DNA of 64,000 nt. Origin: Solicoccozyma terricola. Taxonomy: Eukaryota > Basidiomycota > Tremellomycetes > Filobasidiales > Piskurozymaceae. The position numbers and the translations under genes were made by a program. Under the pieces are notes generated by a model, which saw nothing but the letters and a program-made list of their open reading frames with translations, searched no databases and was not told where the DNA came from. Of the stretch, positions 24,831-36,389 are shown one piece after another. Location of the stretch: positions 714,527 to 778,526 of the forward strand of contig BCLD01000017.1 of the NCBI GenBank assembly GCA_001600875.1, written 5' to 3'. Position 1 is the first letter of the stretch, and the number at the start of each line of letters is the position of its first letter.

Positions 24831-25990
24831 CTAAGTTACAATCAAAGGCTTGATATGCCTAGATGAGGAATGAAAACCCCTCATCGGCTGTTCGACAGCA
24901 ACGTCGTCAAGACAATCTGGCTTGACTTTTTGATACGTGAAAGAAGGAAAAGGAACGTCGTCAGCTTCCATGACAAGATGAAAACGAGATAACAATCCTA
25001 TCTTCGCGTCCGACATCCCCCCCCCGGAACCCCCAACGCCCACAACCACTCGGGGGATTTCGTTCACACGCAATATCCATCATACAGATTCATAAAACCT
25101 GTAGCCATAACCCCTCACTTTCGCAAGTGAGGGAAGTCCTACATATGCTTGTCTATTTGGATTTTGTAGGTTGTAATCTTATGGGAATTGCGAGAGAAAA
25201 ACGGGGGTGGCATGTGGGGATGGGCTGGAGATGGTAGACGTAGGGACGAGGGATTCGCGGGTGTGGAAAGAAAGGCCGNGGGGGGGGGGGGGAGACAGAG
25301 CGAAAGAGGAGATAGAAGCAACTCACGAAAAAGATGAAAAAAATCTATCTTCACGTCCGAACCGAAGGATGAAAGGCGATGTGTGATGGGGCAGATGGGT
25401 GACAAGGAAGACGGGAACGATGAGGGAAAAGTCAGCAACGGACCATCGACTGGTGTTATGAAATCGATAGGAGGAGGGGCTGAGCAATCATACTGATTAG
25501 AGGGGAGAAGAAAGGCGACGCAGAGTCAGCGACGTGGCATCATTTAGGGGGGAATTATTACGAAAAAAAAAAAACTCACAATTTGGGCTGAAAAAAAGAA
25601 AGAAAAAGGACAGACGACGAAGCCAAGGAGTAAGATGAATCCGAGTACTATCAGCAACCCGTCTCCGGACAAGACCAAACGAGAAATCCAACTCACTATA
25701 GATATAATACAGTCGTCACGTAGACCTCGATCATGACAACCGAGGTCGTAATTTCTCGAGTAGCGATTCTAGATGGATAATCATCTTGCCGTGGGGGTGG
25801 GATGGAGTGGGATGGGATGTGGATGAAGATGGAGACAATACTGACCTTTGTGAAGTATAGTTGATGTGTGGACGGATGAACGATGCGAGGGCGAGTCGGG
25901 GTTGATTTGTTTGGAACAAGGGCAAGCGCAACCACGACGCGCTTTTAGTTGGCGCAGGGGGGGCGAGGGGGGGTAGCCATATCATATACA
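24831..25990 (-). CDS. Unresolved multi-exon locus, probably a membrane protein
   Basis: I cannot complete this gene model. The minus strand has well-spaced GTGAGT donors (coding ends near 25691, 25575 and 25327). One segment reads LLIVLGFILLLGFVVC at about 25650-25605, a strong membrane helix, ending SAQI at a donor. The next phase-consistent exon begins YDCSAPPPIDFITPVDG near 25496 and ends with SDVKIDFFHLF at a donor near 25327. The last exon encodes SDAKIGLLSRFHLVME, then QKVKPDCLDDVAVEQPM, and ends LIVT-stop at 24831. The two SD-x-KI blocks look like a duplicated exon. The 5' end, perhaps near 25990, and the exon beside an ambiguous N in a poly(G) at 25279-25292 remain uncertain. Confidence 0.35.
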
Positions 25991-26022
25991 CCATAGACAC
26001 ATACAGTCTCTCGTAGAGTCCA

Positions 26023-29000
26023 TCATATAGGAGACATCGACCCCCTCACTCGATTCCCAGGTGACATCCTAGGAGACATCGATCCCCCTCTTATCAATCC
26101 CACGAATGAATGATGTCCAGTTCGCGGTCCAGTTTCACGAGATATCAAGTGAGGTGTTTCTAAACCCATCAAGATGACATGTGATGATTCCGGCGTAACT
26201 GGTTGATGGGCCAAGGAAGACGAGATCAGGGATCCAAAGGTTCTATTGATGAATCTAGGTGATGGTTCGAAAAGAGAAAGGGGGTTTCGTCAGATTCTCC
26301 GCCCGGGGGGGGGGGGGGGGGGGGGGGGCCAAACGCAACCCGGCCTAACTCACTCATCTAAACTCTCAAATCCACCACCAACCCTAACCCACACTTTATC
26401 ACTCTCAATCATTATCCTACAGAATCTCGTCGTACTCTTATCTTCGTAAATGAAGGTATAGGCACCTTCGATGGACTCTGTGTCGATTCGAGCAGCGGAG
26501 GCGGCTTGGATGTCGAGGTTGTCCTGGCGACCACCCCGCCGGGGGGGGGGGGGGGATCGACGGATTAGAATTGACGAGCACGATCGGGGTGGGAGAATCT
26601 ACTCACTTTATGAACTCGAGCTGTATGTCGAATAGCAGCGTCTAATCGAGGATGAGGCTTCACAGCTTGTTTCTGCACCTTTCTCACCCGGTCGATTTCA
26701 ATCGACGACGATCGAGTGTCAACCATGACACGCGAAGTCGACGACGGGCGAGATTGAATCCGTTGACGTCGTTTCATACCATGAGATGTCATAACGGTCG
26801 ACCTTGAACTCGTCGTAGATGAATTTGAAATCGTAGATTCCACACGACGTAACGTCGGTTCATCAAACACATCTCGAGTAGATCCACCACTAAGTAACCT
26901 CTGTCGAACACCACTCGCTGTTCTTTCAGCTCGTTTGGCTATCGTACTTTCTCGGCGTGCTCGACTGCTAGCTGTTTCTTGGTAAAGACTGCTGTGAACT
27001 GATATGGAGCGAGGGTACGAGATGGTGGAAATCTGAGATGGAATAATGCCAGGACTGGGGTTCATGTGCGTATGTCCCAGCGAGGAAATAATCGAGTTGG
27101 TTCGACGGGAGCGAGATAATGGCGGTTCTGTTGTGGAAGTCGGAATGGGAGATGGATGGGTGGATACCTTGATGAGCTTGGAGTGAAGTTGTGCAGAGCG
27201 TTCCGCGAGATGAGAACGGACCATCGCATCGAGAGCCACAAGTTCGCAAAGGCTTGATTCGATGCGCGTGAGGGTGTGGGCTTCAGCTGCGGCTTCATTC
27301 GCCACTGGTGCCTGAACTGTGGTATACACCTCGGGACTGGATGGCGGAGTCAAAGAAGACAGTTCGGCTGCACGTTGGCCAAGAGAAACGGGATCGTTCC
27401 AGACGACCATCGATGATGTGGCTGGCGGCGGCGATTCACGGTCGACCACAGCAGAGATCGAAGCGACCGAAGCGACCGAAGCGACCATCGGAGTGAGTGC
27501 AAATCGCCTGTCTAATTCGTCAACATCGCTATCCATTGCAGCAGGTGATTGCGAAATGCCTGAAGCACCGAAGGTCAAATCGGACGTAGCATCATGCAGT
27601 TTCCGGCGGCCATCGAGTTGTCTCTCCAACCCCGTCGCATGCTCCTCGATTTCAACGAGGTATTGCCTTTGCTGATACACCTGCTCCACAGCTTTCAAAA
27701 GTTTGCAGATACCAGCTATCCACCCTCGAAGGTGAGAGGCATCAGTGTCCAGCTGCGACAGTCCCTCGGCGTGCGAGGACGACAACCTGGAATGTAGAGC
27801 ACGTAGAGGCCCTTCCAACTCCATCTTCATTCGTTCTCTGAGATCTTCCACATCGTGATCGAATGCTGGCATTTCCGGCAGAGCATCGCATTCCTCTGAC
27901 CACTTGGCGATGTTCAGCATTGCGAGAAGTGATCCTTCGAGGTTGCTAGCCTCGGTGGACATCTTGAGGATGACTTCCGTTAGCGCTTGAATGTCTTCCT
28001 GGTGGACCATTTGAGCGGACCTCCCACCGTGAACTTCTCGAGCCAATCGGAGAAGGTGTTGAACCTCGACGAGTCGATCAGATACATCGATGTGAAATCC
28101 AACGTCCCCGTCAGATGCTGCAACACTACCAGAGTGAGACCTGCTTTGAATCACGCCGCGAGTCATCCCTCGAGCGCGAAGATTTTCAAGCTCCAAACGA
28201 ATTGCTGGTAGCCTTTGATTGATGTTTTCCGAATCAATCTGAATTTCGCGGAGCCGCTCTTCAATACCTGTCTCTACTATCTCCGGAGACTCCATATCTT
28301 CCTGTATGCCCCGCAGCTGTTGTAAAGATGCTCCGAGAACCGCATCACACTCCTCCAGCTGTTTTCGAGCAGCTACGAATTTCTCAAATGACGCTAGCTC
28401 ACGAGATAGCGCACCGATCGACCTCGCGAGGGAGCTCGACCCTTCATCCAGGCGGCGCAAAATATCTCGATGGCAAGCTGCCTGACCTTGGACAGACGGA
28501 GGTAACCAATCAATGAGCGCGAGGTCCCTCGGAGTGTCCACGAGGTCGATGGGTATGAATGACTGAGCTGCTACGAGGACTTGGTAGGATTTGCTGAGAT
28601 TTCCGAGGCTAGATTCGAGATCGGATGATGGTAGATTTCTTGACTGGGAGAGTGCATCCAAGTCATCCCATAACGTGATGATGACCTGTTGTGCATGTCG
28701 AATACTTGTAAAACGGTTTTCCGCATCCTGCCACCCTTGTAATGCCGTTGAACACCACTTGCAAACCTGTCCCAACTCTCGTAGGCGTTTCTCGAGAGGT
28801 TCCAAAATCCTGTGGACGATGGGCGGCGCTCCTTGATTTGCAAAAGTGACTCGGCTAGTTGAAGGGGCTGTCTGGTATCCGATCATTTCCCTTGGCAAAA
28901 CGACATCAACACCTCGAGCAGCAGCGCCAAGCACTGTGCGTGTGATGTCGCTCAAGACATCTTGAAGCAGACTCAAGTCATTCTCAGCGAGTTGGCGTGA

Positions 29001-30258
29001 TCGCGAGCGTATTTCCGCGATGACTTGGTTGTTGATTGACTCTCCTACGTCGCTTCGATGAGATAGTTCCGGTGCAGCGCGAGACATCTTTTTCGACGTT
29101 CCTACGAGTTTCGGGGCTGAACACCGCTCAATCACAGCATTGACACTCTCCATCATCTTTTCAATCTCCCGCATGATACGTTGTCTGACCGTTGACATTT
29201 CCAAACGCTTTTCCGCTAATTCTGGAATCGTCGCCCATAAAACACTCTCACGACGGAGAATCTCACGGGCGTAGGTGAGATCAGAAGTGAGAGCGAGGAT
29301 CGCAAGGTTGATGGCGTAGATTTGAGGAGTCGAAGAAGAACCCAGAGATGATTCACGAATGGCTGGGGTGATTGGAATAGGTAAGGTTTGGGTTTTTCTT
29401 TTATTTTATTATCCCCTCTCCGTCTGCCACTCACATTGTGATCTCGCAATCAATGGCTTGTAAACGTCTTTCTCAAACACCTGCAACCAAACGAGGTATC
29501 TAGCCGCTTTCTGTGCTGGTGGAATCCAGGGTCCAACGATTGTTGCGTAATCGATGATGTTGGGGTCCGTGGCGAGGTCCACGAAGACGAGGGTAGGAGG
29601 TAATGATTGTAGGTACTGGGAAGATGAAAGAAACAACCCCCGACGTCTCGAGTCCGGGCCTTGATCTCCAAAACACATGTACTACCACTTACGAATATCC
29701 CCTGTTCGATGAACCTCAACGCCTTTAAACCATCGTTCGCAAGTCTCTCCTCGACTTTCAAACCCAAGTGCAAACCCACCACCTCTCTCTCCTTTCCGTT
29801 ACCCACATCCTTACCCATCCCCATCCCCATACCCAAATCGTAAAACTCATCACCCATCGCTTCATAATCCGGATGCAAGCGTCTCACAGACTCCGCCTTG
29901 ACGACGTTGGATACCCGATGAATCCGGTGAATCTTGGAAGGTGTTGAATCATTCCCTAATAAAAGAGTTTGTCGACCGAGTTCAACATCATCCGGTGAAT
30001 CAACGAGGATGAGACGTGATCGGACTCTCCGAGCTGTAGGTGTTGTTTTAAGTCGAAGTCGATTAGGAGTGGTTGGTATGCTTGATCGAGGAGTGGAAGG
30101 TGATGATGATGGTGGTGGTGGTGGCTTAGGACGGTAGATGATTGATGATTGGAATGTATGCGGGATTGTTTGCGAGTCGGACTTGGAGTTGTGGGTATTG
30201 AAAATGTGTGTGCGGAATCGGCGTAGGTGGATGAAGTAGGAGGGATGATGTTGTCCAT
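26023..30258 (-). CDS. Large coiled-coil protein with C-terminal GAS2 (GAR) microtubule-binding domain
   Basis: GAS2/GAR domains bind microtubules; the long helical body suggests a cytoskeletal linker, possibly of Kar9/spectrin-like type. Exons are about 30258-29693, 29615-29435, 29362-26607, 26523-26354 and 26254-26023, about 1300 residues. Exons 2-3 begin with a conserved-looking domain (LVFVDLATDPNIIDYATIVG, IPPAQKAARYLVWLQVFEKD). The 2.7-kb exon is mostly helical with heptads. A Ser/Arg-rich region follows. The GAS2 domain is split by two introns: DNLDIQAASAARIDTESIEG, YTFIYEDKSTTRFCRIMI, VWVRVGGGFESLDEFI. The tail repeats GSMSP. The only ATG at the 5' end (30258) is in a different frame from the downstream exon 1 coding; a shift near the CAC/CAT tract at about 30108-30130 is needed. 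Both GAS2 introns carry 15-24-base C/G runs. Confidence 0.75.
26305..26328. repeat. Poly(G) run, 24 nt, in a GAS2-gene intron
   Basis: The run reads as poly(C) on the coding strand and lies in the intron that interrupts the end of the GAS2 domain. The preceding intron has a second run of 15 at 26541-26555. Confidence 0.9.
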
Positions 30259-31326
30259 TCTCGATGATATACACTCGTTAGATGTCGTGTGCGTGTGGTC
30301 GCTCGTGAATAGTAAGCGGCTTCGGGGTCCTGCTACCAGCTACCAGGCCTGCGTGCGTTAAGAGTCGATCGTCAGTGGTGTTCTTCGTAGAAACGAGACG
30401 GAGCAAGGTTCAGTGTGTATGGGTGTACAGATCCCATTTGCGAGATGATGTTGTAGTTGTGATGATATCGGATATGCAACCCGTCAGCTGGCTGACTTCG
30501 AAGTGGAAAGGAGTCGCCTGATCGCCATTGTTGTGGTGTGGCTATGCTCATCATCGACCAGTGAGGAAGAGGTTCGATGTACATGGGATCACCAGCGACC
30601 TCTGCAGACGGTGCTTGGGACTACGATCACCCCCGTGCACCTGGATGGGATGACCTGCAGTGCTCGAGGATACCCATATCACCCATCCCCCAACATATAC
30701 CATATGGCTGCTGCTCGACGGAATGAGGGTTCGACCACGTGGCCAAGCTCGACAACATTCCGCAGGGAGAGGCAACGGAGGGACAACATACAGACCAAGT
30801 GCGGGCACGGCATGCACCGTCAACTCGTGAGACACCCCCTTTTTCATTGCATCATTCGTCCTCATCGGGGAAGAAAACAAAATTCTACAAAAGTGAAATG
30901 GAAAAACATAGCAGAAGAGAGACAGCCGCCCAAACCAAAAAAAAAAACCACCTCTCAGATCCGTCCCCATCCGATAAGCATTTTTGATATGTTGTTTTTT
31001 TTTTAAAAGAAATGGTCGAATTCCCCGTCCGTTGATTCCCACCCTGATGATAGAAGTTGTGTATTTTCCCCGAATCCGTCCGTATGTACGATGAGAAAAA
31101 AGGGGTGAAAAAAAAAGAGAGAAATCATCCAAGAAAATATAAGAAACCGAATTTTCCCTTCCGTCCATCCCGAAACCCATTTCGGAAATATAAAACCACC
31201 CCAACACCCAACAGAAAAGTCCCCAGTTTTTGCGAAAAAGGCAAAGAGTAAAGGTTCCCGGTTGAAATTGAAAAAATCGTATATCCCCCAGAGTAAGGTT
31301 TTGGGAGGAATAAAGCGAGTTCGAGT
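30259..31326. other. Intergenic region
   Basis: It contains the GAS2-gene promoter and the RPS24 3' region. Two overlapping antisense open frames of 167 and 218 codons occupy 30503-31207 but neither shows a motif, a signal or splice-site support. A/T homopolymers lie at 30939 and 30998. I call no gene. Confidence 0.5.
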
Positions 31327-32133
31327 TTACTTCTTCTTGGCTGGGTCTCCTGCCTTCTTCTTGGCGGTACCCCGGACCTAAGAACGATGTAATGATATGT
31401 GAATCAGTATAAAAGAAAAAAAAACAAGGCCAGATGGTGGAGAAGAAACGTGGACATACCTTCTTCTGCCTGTTCTTCCTCTCCTTTCGGTTCTTGCGGT
31501 TGGCCTTCTCGACCTTGGTAGCGAGACCGGACTGTGGAAAGGGGAGAGGAGAGTGGGTGGGTGATTAGCCATTGTTGGATGAAAAGGGTGGAAACCATGA
31601 CGAGTTGTCGGTGGGAAAAAGAAAAAAAAAGAAAGAAAAAGAAACCCCCTCCCACTCACCCTCACCAGCCTGTGCCTCGGCTCAAACCTCTTCTGACTAG
31701 CTTCATCATCGTAAATCAATCCGAAACCAGTCGACCTGCCACCACCAAACTTGGTCCTGAACCCAAACACCGAGACCCTCTCCTTCTCAGTCTTGTACAT
31801 CTTCGCCAAGTTTTCACAGATCTCCGATCGAGAAACGGTGGATCGAGTAGGGTGGAGGACATCGAGGACGAATTGTTTACGGTTGAGAAGACGGTTCGAG
31901 ATGAATTTACGCGCTCGGAGCGTGATTGGGCCTTCTGGGTCCTGTGGTGGGGAAAGAGTAAATGAGAGGTCAGTCAAGTATTCCTTTGGTTGGTTTAGGG
32001 AGATATGTGAAGATGAAAACGAAGGGGACGTGGGTTCAACACATTTTTTGCGCAATGCAACTGACGTATTGTCTGTCAACGTTGTGGAACGGCAGCGACG
32101 AGGATCGATGTAATGAACAACGATGATGACCAT
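31327..32133 (-). CDS. RPS24: Small ribosomal subunit protein eS24
   Basis: eS24 is a structural protein of the 40S subunit. Exons 31941-31660, 31531-31460 and 31377-31327 join in phase and encode [19 protein letters not shown], the VLHPTR and [16 protein letters not shown] blocks, [20 protein letters not shown], and a lysine-rich tail ending KAGDPAKKK. With the first methionine the protein has 135 residues, the expected length. The reading frame requires that the start ATG sits alone in the first coding exon: ATG at 32133-32131 followed directly by an intron. This placement of the first intron is familiar from animal RPS24 genes, but the donor here (GTCATC) is weak, so the exact 5' exon is less certain than the rest. 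A divergent weak coding signal starts 77 bases away. Confidence 0.92.
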
Positions 32134-32823
32134 CTGCGTGCGATCGGACGTCGGCCTTTCCAATACCGGCACCGCCGCTTCACCAAAACACCCTCATTCA
32201 CAAGTCGTTATGACTTCTGCCACCACCCCACTTGAGGTCAAACGACAAATCAAACGGGTAGAACAACGTCCGGAGGGAGCGTTTCCCGATCGGCTGACCT
32301 GTTTTGATGAGATCCTCAAGTCCGATCATCTATCCGCCCTTTATTCCTTATCGCCTGTCCTTGTCCGTCATCCTATCATCGATTTCCACTCGACTTGGTC
32401 GCATTCCCCATCCCATCCATCCCAGTGTTGAACCCTCTATCCCCATACGCCTCACATCCCTGGATGCTATCCTCCTTGCCAACCTGTACCGAGAACACGC
32501 ACCATGATGGGCAGAAGACGATTTGTTGAATGACCTTGAAGCGTTGAGGAACGATTGGGTGGAAGCGAGCGAGAGGAGGGACGAGGGGGGGGGGGATGGA
32601 ATGGGATGATGGCACAACGAAGAAGCGCGAGGGGGGTTAAGCGCGGGCGAGAGGGGCGGGGCGGGGAGGGAGCATCGTTTCAAGCGCACCGATGAGGTAA
32701 TCATCCCATCTCGACCGACACCGCCGAAGCTTACGCGTGATTAAGAAATACCATTATACAATCCGCCACCCCGCCATCCCGCCACCAATTACCAACTAAT
32801 ACACGTGTATTCCCCCCCCCCGC
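32134..32823 (+). pseudogene. Candidate broken or mis-assembled gene
   Basis: No clean gene can be built here, but parts look coding. An ATG at 32210 opens a frame starting MTSATTPLEVKRQIKRVEQ and containing FPDRLTCFDEILKSDHLSAL. After about 32400 the coding-like signal moves to another frame, reading IPIRLTSLDAILLANLYRE, then meets TGA at 32505 and continues open as AEDDLLNDLEALRNDWVEA until a G-run near 32587. The change of frame and the in-frame stop could reflect a decayed gene, an unrecognised intron or sequence errors. I do not recognise the protein. The ATG is 77 bases from the RPS24 start, on the opposite strand. Confidence 0.3.
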
Positions 32824-34597
<1,774 letters not shown>

Positions 34598-34863
34598 GTT
34601 GCACGTAGGGGTTGGGTTGGGAGTCGCTGTGTAGTTGATGTTGCCTCGGTTTGATTAACCTGGGTGTGGTCCCGCTCTCCTCCCGTCTCCCGCGGTGTGC
34701 AATGGTTACGTTACCGGCGGGGCCCTGTTTCAAATGCTTTCAAAGGCAATGACGTCGGCGGTGACGAGCACAGCAATCGAGGTGGCAGCGACGTATGTAG
34801 AGGACACCATCAGACGTCCGGGTAGCTCTCAGCAGCCGACCTTGCTCTCTCCAATCGACAATC
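34598..34863. promoter_or_regulatory. Divergent promoter, 266 bp
   Basis: The two flanking start codons point away from each other. No TATA box is obvious. The region must contain both promoters and 5' leaders. Confidence 0.55.
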
Positions 34864-36264
34864 ATGGACGTCAAGCAGTCTACTGAGCTACAAGGTGAGT
34901 GGATGCGAGACTCGTGTCGCAACGAGTTATCTGAACTGAACTGCCTTCCGGTGCAGCTCCCTCCGCTCAGACCATTATCACAGCTCCAAACACTACCGTA
35001 CCCCCGGTCCCCACCACACCCCAGCAATCCATCCTCCTTCCACCACCACGCCCACACCGCTCCACACCTGACCGCTTCTCAGACGATGATCCCGCAAACC
35101 CAATCTCATACATCCGCTCTCCACACATCTTGACAGCGTACCTCGTTCCATTCCCCAGACCGAAATTACACAACGTCGAACCATCCACGATACCTCCAAG
35201 ATTCCTCATCTACACACCACCACCACCACCCCTCCGTGCTCCACCTGAAGGTGCAGAAAAGGACGAGTCAAAGTTCACCAAGGTGCAGAGGAAATGGCAG
35301 GAGGAAGTCAAGGTGGCGAAAGAGTCAAGAGGCAAGGTGAAGACTGCGTCATGGAAGGGAGTGAAATCGAAAGCAACGAGGGGGATAGATTGGGCGATTG
35401 GGAAGACCACGTCACATGATTTAGATTTCTTAGGGAGGGTGGCGAAGGCTGGTAGTGGCGGGGAGAAGAAGAAGGTGAAGAGTATTCCGGCAGTGGAGAA
35501 GGACAAGGAAGCGGAGTCTGCTACGACTTCGGATGATGAGGCACAGGGAGGTTGGCATGACAAGTCTGTTTCCAATGAGGACGATAAAGCCACCGTCGGA
35601 CTCGAAGAGATGGTTCTCATCTACCCTCCATCGATGGGCAACGACACTGAAGCGATCAAAGCAGAGTTTGTGAATACGATGATGAGGACAAAGAGTAAGG
35701 CGGAGAAGGATGCGGTAATTGGAACGGCGTTGTTACCTGTGGCGGCGGCGGTGGATATCGCTATAACCTTGGTTTGGCCGTGAGTGTGTGTTTCTCTGAT
35801 GGGGTTTGGGACTCCAGGCTGACCAACCTGCACTTTTCAGCTTCGGTGGCCTCCTCGAGATCGACGGCGTATGGACTTACGCCTCTGTCATGGGCGCAAA
35901 AACCGCACGCTCCGTGACGAAACGACTTCACTCCACGGATTCCAACTCATCGACTCCACAACTCAAACTCACATTCCGACCTTCAACTCGAAACGACGTA
36001 CTGGCTGCGTATCTCGCACAAAAATGCGTGGAAACCGATCGTGCGATGTTTGACAGGTATGGTGGATCTGTTCCCACACCGTCGGATGTACTACGGGCCA
36101 TCGGATGGGAGCCGGATCGAGAGGAGCGGAATTGGGAGGATGAGATGTGGCAGACCGAACAGGTCAAGGATGATTTGGAAAGGGTGATGAAGAAGGGTGC
36201 AAAGTATTGGAGAAAGTGGTGCAAGGCGTTCGAGAAGAATCCGAAAAAGGCCTTCCACAAGTGA
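34864..36264 (+). CDS. Conserved fungal protein of unknown function
   Basis: Three exons (34864-34894, 34957-35779, 35841-36264) give 425 residues. I recognise the type as a conserved uncharacterised fungal protein but cannot name a domain. The N-terminal 100 residues are Pro/Thr-rich. A Lys-rich linker (KVQRKWQEEVKVAKESRGK) follows. The conserved core reads EEMVLIYPPSMGNDTEAIKA, KAEKDAVIGTALLPVAAAVD, IAITLVWPFGGLLEIDGVWT and GAKTARSVTKRL. The middle part, from about residue 265, is hydrophobic enough (VIGTALLPVAAAVDIAITLVWPF) to be membrane-associated. The C-terminal domain includes DVLRAIGWEPDREE and ends in a basic helix. It is divergent from the cysteine-rich membrane gene and converges with a Zn2Cys6 regulator, only 125 bases apart at the 3' ends. 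Confidence 0.78.
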
Positions 36265-36389
36265 TGAGGATTAGATCAGGTCCGTTGATAGAGGATTCCA
36301 TGACCAAGCTCCCGTGTACGATGTGTACTGTATATACCAACCGACTTGTATTCTTGTATCGTCCCATCTACACCACTGACCCGCTCCAT

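Noticed and set aside
30503..31207. Overlapping open frames of 167 (plus) and 218 (minus) codons between the GAS2 gene and RPS24
   Set aside because: They are antisense to each other, have odd composition with homopolymer tails, and show no domain, signal peptide or splice support.
32500..32510. In-frame TGA read as selenocysteine
   Set aside because: Fungi of this kind generally lack selenocysteine machinery, and the surrounding gene is not intact, so decay or error is simpler.
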